DNA of 64,000 nucleotides, taken from positions 2,170,001 through 2,234,000 of the forward strand of contig NZ_CP030082.1 in the NCBI RefSeq assembly GCF_006874645.1. The letters are read 5' to 3'. The position numbers were made by a program, and so were the translations under genes. Position 1 is the stretch's first letter, and the number at the start of each line of letters is the position of its first letter. The notes beneath the pieces were generated by a model, which saw only the letters and a list, made by a program, of their open reading frames with translations, had not been told where the DNA came from and searched no databases. Below are positions 19,105 to 26,702 of the stretch, one piece after another. The stretch comes from Bdellovibrio sp. ZAP7. GTDB taxonomy: Bacteria; Bdellovibrionota; Bdellovibrionia; Bdellovibrionales; Bdellovibrionaceae.

Positions 19105-19401
19105 CTACTTTTTAAAATTGAAAAGTGCTTCGGCGGCGGCTTTTAATTTGGCAGCTTGGTCTTCTTGACCTGCTCCACCTTTGCGCGGAGTGAAGTAGTC
19201 GCAAAAGTTCGCGCGATCTTTTTCACGCACGACATCGGCCGAAGTTTCACGGCATTCGTTGTAAACTTTTGGATCATAGAAATCGCAATTTTTGCAGACA
19301 TGCACATCGGCGCGACAGTGAGGGCATTCCTCACGACGGCCAATGTTTCCTGCGAAGGACATCTCTTTTTTGCAACTGAAACAAAAAAGCTGCACACTCA
19401 T
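19105..19401 (-). CDS. Small multi-cysteine zinc-ribbon protein
   Basis: 98 residues with four CxxC-type pairs: C7/C10, C26/C29 in CPHC, C36/C39 in CKNC, and later C49 and C67. The first half can bind one or two zinc ions. The tail is Lys/Ala-rich (AAKLKAAAEALFNFKK). The stretch CKNCDFYDPKVYNECRE is a conserved-looking pattern, but I know no function for it. The gene follows glpX by 3 nt, so it is co-transcribed with gluconeogenesis and thioesterase genes. Confidence 0.8.
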   Translation of the reverse strand: MSVQLFCFSCKKEMSFAGNIGRREECPHCRADVHVCKNCDFYDPKVYNECRETSADVVREKDRANFCDYFTPRKGGAGQEDQAAKLKAAAEALFNFKK

Positions 19402-19404
19402 GAC

Positions 19405-20373
19405 TTAGCTCTTCTTGTTTTTCTTCCAAGTGAAATCATGGAACGATTCAATGGTACGGATAGTGCCCGTTTGAGAACGCATCACGATCGAGTGGCTTTT
19501 CGCCTTTCCATCTGGAAGGAAGCGAACACCCTTAAGCAATGAACCATCTGTGATCCCTGTGGCGACAAACATAACAGAGCCACTTGCAAGTTCATCACAA
19601 GTGAATTTTTTGTCCAAGTCTTTAAGACCCATTTTAGAAGCACGAGCTTTTTCTTCGTCGTTTCTCCATTTCAAGCGACCTTGAAAGTCACCACCCAAGC
19701 ATTGCATTGCGGCTGCGGAGATAACGCCTTCTGGGGCGCCACCGATACCGATAAGCAAATCGATACCCGAGTCAGGCCAAGCTGCAGAAACCGCAGCAGA
19801 AACATCACCATCACCAATCAACTGGATGCGAGCACCCGTTTTACGAACTTCATCAATCAATTCTTTGTGACGAGGACGGTTCAAGATCACAACCGTCATG
19901 TCGCTGACTTCTTTACCCAAGGCCTTAGCGACGGCCTGTACGTTTTCAGTCGGAGATTTGTCGATATCGATTTTACCCTTTGCCCCAGGACCACATGCAA
20001 TTTTATCCATGTAAGTATCAGGCGCATGAAGGAATTTTCCTTTTTCAGCCACCGCGATCACAGAAATAGAGCCCGGGCCACCGGTTGCGCAGATTGTAGT
20101 ACCTTCAAGCGGATCCAAGGCGATATCCAATGCCGGAGCATCGTCTGTTTTAGTTCCTACTTTTTCACCGATATAAAGCATTGGAGCTTCATCACGCTCC
20201 CCTTCGCCGATGACAACAGTGCCGTCCATACGAAGAACATCGAAAGCTTTTCTCATGGCATCCACGGCTGCCGCATCGGCGGCTTTTTCATCGCCTCTTC
20301 CCATCCAACGAGCGGATTCTAGTGCTGCTGCTTCGGTGACACGTACAAATTCTAAAGCCAGGTTTCTGTCCAT
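19405..20373 (-). CDS. glpX: Class II fructose-1,6-bisphosphatase
   Basis: Gluconeogenic hydrolysis of fructose-1,6-bisphosphate to fructose-6-phosphate. The 322 residues are full length for GlpX, with N-terminal ALEFVRVTEAAALESARW, metal site GEGERDEAPML, ALDPLEGTTICA and the catalytic-region GIGGAPEGVISAAAM. There is no class I FBPase in the window. The ATG at 20373 lies inside the thioesterase gene (22-nt overlap), so the thioesterase, glpX and the zinc-ribbon gene form one unit. Confidence 0.97.
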   Translation of the reverse strand: MDRNLALEFVRVTEAAALESARWMGRGDEKAADAAAVDAMRKAFDVLRMDGTVVIGEGERDEAPMLYIGEKVGTKTDDAPALDIALDPLEGTTICATGGPGSISVIAVAEKGKFLHAPDTYMDKIACGPGAKGKIDIDKSPTENVQAVAKALGKEVSDMTVVILNRPRHKELIDEVRKTGARIQLIGDGDVSAAVSAAWPDSGIDLLIGIGGAPEGVISAAAMQCLGGDFQGRLKWRNDEEKARASKMGLKDLDKKFTCDELASGSVMFVATGITDGSLLKGVRFLPDGKAKSHSIVMRSQTGTIRTIESFHDFTWKKNKKS

Positions 20374-20762
20374 GATTCTTTCTCCACTGCGGCCTTAATC
20401 CCGGCCGGTAATCTCATCAATTTCAAATCTTTATCCAAGGCCACATGCACTGTTTGGGCAACAGAACACGTCGTGCCTCCACGCCCGCGCATGCGGTACT
20501 GGAAAATCAGACGGCTCAACTCCACACGAGCTTGGACCTCGATTTCCAGATCATCGCCAAAAAATGTCGGCTTCAAATGCTTAACCTGGGTTTCATAAAC
20601 TGCAAAGTAACTGGCGGATTCCGGTTTTTGATAGTCGATCAAACCCTTGTCGATGGCCCACGCCACCCGCGCTTCTTCGTAAAAACGCAGGTAATTGCTG
20701 TGATGGACAATTCCCATGAGGTCTGTTTCGTAAAACTGCACTTTATGACGATGAATAAACAT
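20352..20762 (-). CDS. Acyl-CoA thioesterase, YbgC/4-hydroxybenzoyl-CoA thioesterase family
   Basis: Hot-dog-fold thioesterase of 136 residues that cleaves acyl-CoA. The catalytic pattern YETDLMGIVHHSNYLRFYEEAR contains the active-site aspartate and the HxNYxRxxEEAR helix typical of YbgC. In other bacteria YbgC works with the Tol-Pal system and phospholipid synthesis; here pgsA, also a phospholipid gene, is the divergent neighbour 69 bases away. Confidence 0.9.
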   Translation of the reverse strand: MFIHRHKVQFYETDLMGIVHHSNYLRFYEEARVAWAIDKGLIDYQKPESASYFAVYETQVKHLKPTFFGDDLEIEVQARVELSRLIFQYRMRGRGGTTCSVAQTVHVALDKDLKLMRLPAGIKAAVEKESWTETWL

Positions 20763-20830
20763 TGATTATTTCTAGACTAAATTGTTAGTTTAAGTCTACG
20801 CATTATTTTTTCGTGCGATTTGGAGAATGC

Positions 20831-21394
20831 ATGCAAGTCACTGAGTGGCAAAAAAAGCTTCCCATGAGAATTACCATGAGCCGCATCTTTATGGTGCCGT
20901 TTGTTGTCGGGGCCATGTACCCCGACAAGCTGGCTTGGAATATCGTCGCGGCGCTTATCTTTATGCTCGCTTCTATCACGGACTATTTTGACGGCTACTA
21001 TGCTCGTAAATACGGCGCCGTCAGCAATTTCGGTAAATTCATGGACCCAATCGCCGATAAAATCCTGGTGACCAGCATCCTCGCAATGCTGCTGGCTTTG
21101 GGTAAAATCGACGCCTGGATGGTGATCATTATCCTGGCCCGCGACAACTTTATCGGAGGCATCCGTTCCGTTGCTGCGGCAGATCAAATCATCATTGACG
21201 CCAAACCAGCGGGAAAATGGAAAACGGCCATGCAAATGGTGGCCATTCCCTGTGTAATTATTGGAAACATTGACCAATACATCCCTTATTTGGACAAAGT
21301 TGGCTACGGGGTCTTGTGGGTAAGCGTCATTTTGAGTATAACTAGCGGTATTGAATACTATGTTGGTTACTTAAAGAGCAAAAAAAGCTCCTAG
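20831..21394 (+). CDS. pgsA: CDP-diacylglycerol-glycerol-3-phosphate 3-phosphatidyltransferase
   Basis: Makes phosphatidylglycerol phosphate, the precursor of phosphatidylglycerol and cardiolipin, in the inner membrane. The 187-residue protein has the full CDP-alcohol transferase motif as DYFDGYYAR, then an 8-residue spacer, then GKFMDPIAD (pattern D-x2-DG-x2-AR-x8-G-x3-D-x3-D), and about five membrane helices. I start it at the ATG at 20831, because GGAGA lies 4-8 nt before it; the GTG at 20813 is in frame but has no ribosome binding site. Confidence 0.95.
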   Translation: MQVTEWQKKLPMRITMSRIFMVPFVVGAMYPDKLAWNIVAALIFMLASITDYFDGYYARKYGAVSNFGKFMDPIADKILVTSILAMLLALGKIDAWMVIIILARDNFIGGIRSVAAADQIIIDAKPAGKWKTAMQMVAIPCVIIGNIDQYIPYLDKVGYGVLWVSVILSITSGIEYYVGYLKSKKSS

Positions 21395-21400
21395 GAACGT

Positions 21401-21556
21401 ATGCTTTTACACCTTTCACCAAGCAATTGGTTTTTCATCTTCTTGGCTCTTCTTTTGAGCAGCTACTTGAAGATCGCTTCTGCAAAAACGCAGAAGCCGG
21501 TGTTTTTTGCAGCAGCCGGCACTTCTGTTTACCGCCTTCTTTCCTCTGATCGCTAA
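21401..21556 (+). CDS. Small putative membrane protein, 51 residues
   Basis: An ORF too short for routine calling: ATG at 21401, AGGA 4 nt upstream, stop at 21554-21556. Residues 9-24 (NWFFIFLALLLSSYLK) form one hydrophobic helix, followed by a short basic tail. It begins 6 nt after the pgsA stop and ends 3 nt before the stop of the convergent exported protein, filling the gap exactly. That supports it weakly; codon content is unremarkable. No family recognised. Confidence 0.45.
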   Translation: MLLHLSPSNWFFIFLALLLSSYLKIASAKTQKPVFFAAAGTSVYRLLSSDR

Positions 21557-21559
21557 AAT

Positions 21560-22516
21560 CTAAAACAAAGACGTTAATTGCAGCTTCAGGTAAGGACTTG
21601 TTCCCAAGTGAATCGCATTCTTGGGGCTGATATCATAGTTCTCATCCTGAAAATAACGGCGATCAAATGAATATCCCGCTTCCACTTCCGTCATAAACTG
21701 CATAGACAGTGGAGTTTTAAATCCGACGTACACACGCTTTTCATCATAAAACAGACGCTCTTTACGGTTCGCTCGTCCATACAAATAATAAGTAGACTGA
21801 GAAAAATCCAATCCCAAGGAAGCCTTCATTGGCCCCGCGATAGAGTAATCCACTGAAGTTTTAATCACCCAAGGAATCAACGTGAAGAAGTTAAGAGACC
21901 ACCGGTCGACAAACTCCCAATAGATCGTCGCGAAGGGAGCCCCGAATGTCCCGCGGAAAGTTTTCGAAGGCGTGTACATATAAGCAAAACCCGGAAGAGG
22001 AATTCCATTCAGGATCGGGCGATTGTTCGAATAATTCACCAAATAAACCCAGCTGCCAGTTTCATCCACCGGATCGATATAAAAGAAATTTCCGCCGATA
22101 GTATCTACCGAAGGATCTTTAAACGGTTTATCACTGGCAGAACCAAAGTTTCCGTTCAAAGCCCAATAAGCTTTTTCATCCACCATGCGAGTGTACGTCA
22201 ATCCCACGTCAAATTGATAAAGATCCGGCATAGCTGCTTGGTCAGGATACAAATCCATCCAATGTCCCAACATGCTAACGCCATAACTTTCTTTTTCAGT
22301 CTTATAAACCGGAACGCTGGTGATGACCGTGCCACGATTTAAGCTAGCCTTGCCGTCCGTTGAATTGAACGTCGTATCTGGCTGGATGGAACCTGTGTAA
22401 GTTAAAACTCCGCGCTGCTTCGAAGGAGGCATCAAGCCTGAAAACATTTGCGCATGAGCCGCGAATGAGCAAAAAATCAGAACAGTAAAAATAACTTTTG
22501 AAAAACAATTCTTCAT
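21560..22516 (-). CDS. Exported outer-membrane-type protein, probably a beta-barrel
   Basis: 318 residues with a clear signal peptide (MKNCFSKVIFTVLIFCSFAAHA, cleavage after AHA). The mature part is rich in aromatic residues with alternating hydrophobic strands (YQFDVGLTYTRMV, YWALNGNFGS, STYYLYGRAN, VYVGFKTPL) and ends in F, as outer-membrane barrels do. It looks like the alginate/DUF-type or copper-resistance-like barrels but I cannot name it. Its ATG overlaps the stop of the upstream 107-residue gene as TAATG. Confidence 0.75.
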   Translation of the reverse strand: MKNCFSKVIFTVLIFCSFAAHAQMFSGLMPPSKQRGVLTYTGSIQPDTTFNSTDGKASLNRGTVITSVPVYKTEKESYGVSMLGHWMDLYPDQAAMPDLYQFDVGLTYTRMVDEKAYWALNGNFGSASDKPFKDPSVDTIGGNFFYIDPVDETGSWVYLVNYSNNRPILNGIPLPGFAYMYTPSKTFRGTFGAPFATIYWEFVDRWSLNFFTLIPWVIKTSVDYSIAGPMKASLGLDFSQSTYYLYGRANRKERLFYDEKRVYVGFKTPLSMQFMTEVEAGYSFDRRYFQDENYDISPKNAIHLGTSPYLKLQLTSLF

Positions 22517-22839
22517 TAAAAATCCTGCAGTCCTAAAATGTCTTTACAAATATCCATCTGACGATCAATTTCAGCGACGGCTTTTTGCAATCGCAACGCA
22601 TCTCGCGCATCGACTTCCGCCTCCATCGCAGCAAGGACGATGGGGTGTTTCTTAAGCCAGGCCCCTTGCTTAGAAGCATAATTTTCGGGAACACCGGAAC
22701 GAAACGCCGCCAAGCGAGCGTTGCCATCACGAAGATATTCCACGATGAATTTCAAAGTCTCCAAAGTCAGGAGCTTGCGATGAGCTTTTAAGCGAGATGA
22801 GAAACCAACTTGTCGGATGCGCATACGATGATGATACAT
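22516..22839 (-). CDS. Small helix-turn-helix-like protein with terminase-small-subunit resemblance
   Basis: 107 residues. The stretch LKFIVEYLRDGNARLAAFRSGVPENYASKQGAWLKKHP has the shape of the DNA-binding part of phage terminase small subunits (a variable-residue helix, an xAAxxxG turn and xxxxGxxLLxxP). No other phage gene is near, so a chromosomal DNA-binding protein is more likely. It is translationally coupled (TAATG) to the exported barrel protein gene. Neither candidate start (22839 or 22824) has a ribosome binding site. Confidence 0.6.
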   Translation of the reverse strand: MYHHRMRIRQVGFSSRLKAHRKLLTLETLKFIVEYLRDGNARLAAFRSGVPENYASKQGAWLKKHPIVLAAMEAEVDARDALRLQKAVAEIDRQMDICKDILGLQDF

Positions 22840-22961
22840 AGCAAGAAGGGGTACGCAAACATCTGACGTTTAGCATGACAGATTATTTTTCGTTAAACTC
22901 AAGTCCTTTACAGTCTGAAACAAGTCCTTTACGCTAGTTTTATTCAAGCGAAAGGATTCTC

Positions 22962-24401
22962 ATGAATAAAGATCAGGAAATGAACTATAAGGCCTGGCTC
23001 GCAGTGGTTATTTTAGGCGGTCTTATCTGGATCACTCCTCCCCCTGCCGGACTGAAAGAAGGTGCCTGGCATTTATTTGCGATCTTTATTTCAGCGATCT
23101 TTGGTATTGTTATCAAAGCCGCGACCATGGGAAGTATCTCGATGATTTCGATTGCCTTGGTGGCAGCCCTGCAGTTGCGCGCCCCGGGTGATATTTCTCA
23201 ATCAGTGAAATTAGCATTAAGTGGATTCGGCAACGGCACCATCTGGATGATCACCATCGCCTTTTTTATTTCTCGTGGTTTCATTAAAACAGGTTTAGGA
23301 AAAAGAATTGCTTATTGGTTTATCGTAAAATTGGGCGGCACACCTTTGGGTATCGCTTATGGTTTGGCGTTTTCGGATTTGGTGTTAGCTCCCGCCACTC
23401 CAAGCAACACGGCTCGGGCCGGTGGTATTTTGATGCCAATCATGAAATCCATCTCGATGGGATTTGGTTCTGATCCTGCCGATCCTAAAACTCACCGTCG
23501 GATGGGTGCGTATTTAACTTTGAATTCTTATTACGCCAATCTCTTGGGTGCGGCGATGTTCATCACAGGAACCGCCTCCAACTCCATGTGCCAGAAGTTT
23601 GCAAAAGACTTGGGCGTGGAAATTTCCTGGGGTGGCTGGGCGATGGCAGCTTTGGTGCCGGGACTTGTTTGCTTGGCCTTAACACCGTGGTTATTATTTA
23701 AAATCTATCCGCCGGAATTAAAAGACACTCGGTCGGTTCAACAGGAAACCAAGGGAAAACTAAAAGAACTCGGCACGGTCACCCGCAATGAGTGGTTGAT
23801 GGTGGTCGCGTTCGTGATGCTTTTGGTGATGTGGATTTTCGGACCACAATTAAAAATTGATGCGACTGTTGGCGCGATGATTGGACTTTCATTCCTGCTG
23901 TTAAGCGGAGTTCTAACTTGGGAAGATGTAAAGGGTGAAAAAGGCGCGTGGGATACGATGGTGTGGTTTTCAGCCCTCGTGATGATGGCTGAAGGCCTTA
24001 ATCAATTGGGCTTCGTCAGCTGGTTTAGCGGCATTGTGAAAGGCGAACTTGGACATCTTCCGTGGTACTGGGCTTTCCCTGCTGTGATCTTGGTCTATTT
24101 TTATACTCGTTATTTGTTTGCGAGTGCGACCGCTCACGTGGCGGCAATGTATTCAGCGATGCTTGCAGTTGCGCTCGCCGTTGGCATCGAAGGAAAACTA
24201 GTGGCGCTGATGTTGGGTTTTACGGGTTCACTCTCTGGAGTTCTGACCCACTATGCCCATGGACCTGCACCGATTTTATACGGCGTCGGTTACGTCGAGC
24301 TAAAAGACTGGTGGAGAATCGGTTTCATATTCTCCATCGTCTACATCATTATTTGGATGGGCTTAGGCGCCGTTTGGTGGAAGGTCTTGGGTATTTACTA
24401 A
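22962..24401 (+). CDS. DASS-family anion:sodium symporter (dicarboxylate / 2-oxoglutarate transporter)
   Basis: Inner-membrane importer of di- or tricarboxylates, SLC13/CitT/SodiT1 group. 479 residues and about 12 helices. The two family SNT-type hairpin motifs are visible as APATPSNTARAGGI and ITGTASNSMCQKF. GIVIKAATMGSISM and the C-terminal LTHYAHGPAPILYG fit the 2-oxoglutarate/malate translocator branch. AAAGGA precedes the ATG. For a predator, uptake of prey C4/C5 acids is plausible. A perfect intrinsic terminator follows at 24449, inside the convergent gene. Confidence 0.92.
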   Translation: MNKDQEMNYKAWLAVVILGGLIWITPPPAGLKEGAWHLFAIFISAIFGIVIKAATMGSISMISIALVAALQLRAPGDISQSVKLALSGFGNGTIWMITIAFFISRGFIKTGLGKRIAYWFIVKLGGTPLGIAYGLAFSDLVLAPATPSNTARAGGILMPIMKSISMGFGSDPADPKTHRRMGAYLTLNSYYANLLGAAMFITGTASNSMCQKFAKDLGVEISWGGWAMAALVPGLVCLALTPWLLFKIYPPELKDTRSVQQETKGKLKELGTVTRNEWLMVVAFVMLLVMWIFGPQLKIDATVGAMIGLSFLLLSGVLTWEDVKGEKGAWDTMVWFSALVMMAEGLNQLGFVSWFSGIVKGELGHLPWYWAFPAVILVYFYTRYLFASATAHVAAMYSAMLAVALAVGIEGKLVALMLGFTGSLSGVLTHYAHGPAPILYGVGYVELKDWWRIGFIFSIVYIIIWMGLGAVWWKVLGIY

Positions 24402-24418
24402 CAAGACCTCGCTCGTAT

Positions 24419-24730
24419 TTATATGACCTCGTCAGACACAGCTTCCCAGAGCTCCTCTTTGAGGAGCTCTTTTTCATGCAGCCCCAGTTCTTTCATATAG
24501 TCTTTGATCAGTTCAATTTTTAGCATCTTGGATGTGTGAGCATCCATTTCCAGCGTCTGAATGATTTGCTCCAACCGCGAAGTTGGGACCGTTTGTTTTC
24601 CAGTCAAAATACGAGAAACAAAACTTGGATTGACCGCAAGGTCTTTAGCGAAATTGCGTAACGAATATTTAGGATTTAGATTCTGTCTTCTCTCCAAAGC
24701 AGATCTTAAGATATGATGCACTCGACTCAC
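24419..24730 (-). CDS. Helix-turn-helix regulator related to the N-terminus of TIGR02147 proteins
   Basis: 103 residues from the GTG at 24730, which has AGGGA 7 nt upstream; an in-frame TTG at 24772 would add 14. The region NPKYSLRNFAKDLAVNPSFVSRILTGKQTVPTSRLEQI matches the helix-turn-helix of the TIGR02147/DUF4423 regulators (compare the 249-residue protein at 35974-36723), but the long C-terminal domain is absent. It may be a stand-alone repressor or a truncated paralogue. Its 3' end contains the terminator of the opposing transporter gene, which encodes ELLKEELW. Confidence 0.75.
   Translation of the reverse strand: MSRVHHILRSALERRQNLNPKYSLRNFAKDLAVNPSFVSRILTGKQTVPTSRLEQIIQTLEMDAHTSKMLKIELIKDYMKELGLHEKELLKEELWEAVSDEVI
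24449..24474 (+). terminator. Intrinsic terminator of the transporter gene, inside the convergent gene
   Basis: Perfect GAGCTCCTC-TTT-GAGGAGCTC stem (9 bp, 3-nt loop) followed by TTTTT on the plus strand, 48 bases after the transporter stop. The same bases are codons of the HTH gene on the other strand. Confidence 0.9.
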
Positions 24731-24804
24731 TTGTTGTTCCCTACCCCTCAGTGTCACTTTGCTCCCCTGCAAAGCTCATGAAAGATAAAAAGCAAATCGT
24801 GTAC

Positions 24805-24836
24805 CAACAGTACATGGAGCCGTTTTAATACTGTTG
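24805..24836. promoter_or_regulatory. Inverted repeat, candidate operator
   Basis: CAACAGTA and TACTGTTG form a perfect 8-bp dyad with a 16-nt spacer, 75 bases upstream of the start of the HTH gene at 24419-24730. Position and spacing suit a dimeric repressor site, possibly autoregulatory. This is inference from position. Confidence 0.4.
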
Positions 24837-24860
24837 CGATTCAGAGCAACAGCGTAAAAA

Positions 24861-24893
24861 GAAAAACCCGATACATTTCTGCATCGGGTTTCA
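24861..24893 (-). terminator. Intrinsic terminator after the 41-residue exported peptide gene
   Basis: On the minus strand AAACCCGATGCA, loop, then TATCGGGTTTTT and a further T-rich run. It ends the unit regulator (25078-25869) plus small peptide. Confidence 0.85.
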
Positions 24894-24921
24894 TAAATTG
24901 TATATCAAATGTTTGATAACG

Positions 24922-24967
24922 GCTATCTACCGTTTCCTGATATCGGAAACAGCTATCTGCCGTTTCC
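24922..24967 (-). repeat. In-frame tandem duplication of the peptide gene's 3' end
   Basis: The 16-nt unit GCTATCTrCCGTTTCC occurs at 24922-24937 and 24952-24967, identical at 15 of 16 positions, 30 nt apart. On the minus strand each copy reads GGAAACGGyAGATAG, that is G-N-G-R-stop, and 30 nt keeps the frame. So the peptide's C-terminus and stop codon are duplicated. Confidence 0.75.
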
Positions 24968-25078
24968 ATGCGGAGGTTGGTTACCAGAACCACCAGAAGA
25001 TCCGCCACCTGCGTATGCACTTTGGCCAGCGCCAATAACTAGAATCGAAGCAATAAGTAGTGCGATAAATAGTTTCAT
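24953..25078 (-). CDS. 41-residue exported Gly-rich peptide, coupled to a regulator gene
   Basis: Too short for routine calling. ATG at 25078 shares its A with the TAA of the upstream regulator (TAATG). Residues 1-23 are a clean signal peptide (MKLFIALLIASILVIGAG, then QSAYA for cleavage). The mature peptide is only about 18 residues: a GGGSSGGSG run, then NQPPHGNGR. After the TAG, the frame continues nine codons to a second G-N-G-R-stop. A good terminator follows. Export plus coupling to a regulator suggests a signal peptide or a small envelope protein; no homologue family recognised. Confidence 0.7.
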   Translation of the reverse strand: MKLFIALLIASILVIGAGQSAYAGGGSSGGSGNQPPHGNGR

Positions 25079-25869
25079 TATTCATTCTCCAAAAGCGTGT
25101 CGATCGCCGTGAAAGCAAAAACCGGAATGTTTCCTTTTGCTTCAGGTTTTTCGAGAAGCTTTACGCGTTCTTTAAAAGCGCGCTCTTCAATCAAAATCCA
25201 TTCACGATATGTCTCTTCGCTAATTGATTCGAAGTAAACATTCATTAAGTTCGCGAAGTTAACGTCGGAGTTACCCGGCTTTAAATATCGCTCTGTGAGC
25301 CTGATTCCCACGGATTTAATAGTTTCCGCAGAAAATGGTGCTCTCACCTCACCTTGCCCATAAAGTCCATTCCCGAGGGGTCGGAGAACTTTTTGGTCAA
25401 TCATGCGTTCGAGCACGCCTAAACCATAAGAACCGAATCTCTGTTGGACAAAATTAGCATCGAAGGGGCGAGTTTCAGCCAGAACATAAAGCTCCGTGAA
25501 ACAAGGATCTTTCTGCAAATCTGCTTCAAGATCAAAATTAAAACGATGAAGGGGCGAAGACTTTAATTGTGGATCCGTCTTTTCAAGCTTTTCGCGAACC
25601 GAAGGCGGAACCTTCGTAACCAGATGAGTAAGATCGCGAGTATCAAGCAAGCAGGAATACAATTTGTAAAGAGTGGAGTAATTTGGATTGTGAGATTTCT
25701 CTCGCAATCTGTTCAGCGTCTTTACATGAATCTGGGACTTCGTCGCCAACATACTTAGACCCTTTTTCGGGTCCTTGAAACGCAACAAGTAAGTCTCAAT
25801 ATCCTGGGACACTTGGTCCGGAATTGAACTTACCGTTTGGCGCTCGTTTAGTTCGACGTTAATTTCCAT
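25078..25869 (-). CDS. Predicted transcriptional regulator, TIGR02147-like
   Basis: 263 residues. An N-terminal helix-turn-helix of lambda-repressor type is seen in KGLSMLATKSQIHVKTLNRLREKSHNPNYSTLYKLYSCLL (about 37-76). It is followed by an all-helical region with a second winged-helix-like part (RFGSYGLGVLERMIDQKVLRPLGNGLYGQGE), as in the TIGR02147/DUF4423 family that is expanded in Bdellovibrio and Fibrobacter. The assignment is from overall plan, so moderate. It is coupled by TAATG to the 41-residue exported peptide, which makes the peptide a likely partner or target. Confidence 0.75.
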   Translation of the reverse strand: MEINVELNERQTVSSIPDQVSQDIETYLLRFKDPKKGLSMLATKSQIHVKTLNRLREKSHNPNYSTLYKLYSCLLDTRDLTHLVTKVPPSVREKLEKTDPQLKSSPLHRFNFDLEADLQKDPCFTELYVLAETRPFDANFVQQRFGSYGLGVLERMIDQKVLRPLGNGLYGQGEVRAPFSAETIKSVGIRLTERYLKPGNSDVNFANLMNVYFESISEETYREWILIEERAFKERVKLLEKPEAKGNIPVFAFTAIDTLLENE

Positions 25870-25938
25870 TGTTCCCCATCAATCGATGGCTTTCACTATC
25901 TCAGGACGGGGTTCAATGCAACGAGACAAACGACTTTC

Positions 25939-25958
25939 GGGGCTTGGTGTCAAGCCCC
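25939..25958. terminator. Compact hairpin downstream of the 155-residue exported protein
   Basis: GGGGCTTG-GTGT-CAAGCCCC, a perfect 8-bp GC-rich stem with a 4-nt loop, 25 bases past the stop at 25983 on the minus strand. No T-run follows, so it may be an RNA-stabilising 3' structure or a Rho-assisted terminator. Confidence 0.5.
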
Positions 25959-25982
25959 GGAGTCCTTACTAACAGTAAGTAA

Positions 25983-26450
25983 TTACTGGCAGTTTGGTAC
26001 GTTCAATTGTTTTGTGAACAAGAACTTTTCGTAACCGTTTTTAGTGTTAAGAACTTTAGAAACTTTAGCGTCTACAGTTAGAGCGTAAGTTCCAGAGATA
26101 ACTTTGTCAGCGCAAGTGCGGTGTTTACCGTTAACGTTCCAGTCACATTCCCAAGCAGTACGAGTGTAGTTGATTGGAGTCGTCAAGAATTTAGAACCTT
26201 TGTAAACTTCTTTACGGTAGTTGTCACCGATAGTGATAACGTCGTATTGAGCTACTGGTTTTTTAGTACGTAGGTTAGCGCCATCAACACACACGAAAGT
26301 GTAGTCAATTGCAGAACCCATGAATACTGTGCCAGCTTCGATTTTGATTGTTGGGTCTTTTTCAAGAACTTCCCAAGAAGTGTCAGCAGAGTAGTTAGCT
26401 GCGAATGCAGAAGAAGAAACCAATAGAGCGATGATTGCTACGAATTTCAT
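25983..26450 (-). CDS. Small exported protein, unknown
   Basis: 155 residues with a short textbook signal peptide (MKFVAIIALLVSSSAFA, then ANYS). The mature part has four cysteines (VCVDG, WECDW, RTCAD and C154) that could make two disulfides, and a beta-rich sequence with WEVLEKDPTIKIEAGTVFMG. AAAGGGAA precedes the ATG. The codons are notably regular, suggesting good expression. No family recognised. It probably sits in the periplasm or is released. Confidence 0.8.
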   Translation of the reverse strand: MKFVAIIALLVSSSAFAANYSADTSWEVLEKDPTIKIEAGTVFMGSAIDYTFVCVDGANLRTKKPVAQYDVITIGDNYRKEVYKGSKFLTTPINYTRTAWECDWNVNGKHRTCADKVISGTYALTVDAKVSKVLNTKNGYEKFLFTKQLNVPNCQ

Positions 26451-26564
26451 TGTTATTCCCTTTGTTAAAAGTGTTTTTGTTTTAAAAACTTGTTCGTTTC
26501 GAATGAGAAGGTGTTTCTACTTTTCCGCCGGAAATGTAAATTCGAAATTAAAGGGGTTATTTTG

Positions 26565-26620
26565 ATTGTTGGACAGACCAAACTTTGTCCAAAGTTTGTC
26601 TGGACAAAGTTGGATGTGTC
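26565..26620. repeat. Cluster of TTTGTCC-type inverted and direct repeats in a promoter-sized gap
   Basis: Within the 252-base gap ahead of the 155-residue exported protein gene, CAGACcAAACTTTG is followed after 2 nt by CAAAGTTTGTCTG (one bulge), then a further GGACAAAGTT and GTGTCC. Repeated half-sites of this kind usually bind a regulator or form an RNA hairpin. The rest of 26451-26702 holds no gene; a GCCCG/CGGGC hairpin lies at about 26685-26702. Confidence 0.45.
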
Positions 26621-26702
26621 CAGCGTCAGGCGCGATTTTTAAGGCGCGCCGCGAAGGGATCTTGAGAAGATTTTGATAAACGGCGCCCGATTTTAACGGG
26701 CT

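Noticed and set aside
20777-21277. 166-codon minus-strand frame opposite pgsA
   Set aside because: The full CDP-alcohol transferase motif on the plus strand shows pgsA is the real gene.
22516-22839. Prophage remnant suggested by terminase-small-subunit resemblance
   Set aside because: No capsid, portal, integrase or att-like repeats nearby; one weak resemblance does not make a prophage.
24841-25035. 64-codon minus-strand frame overlapping the small exported peptide gene
   Set aside because: The peptide frame has a signal sequence and coupled start; this frame runs through the terminator hairpin.
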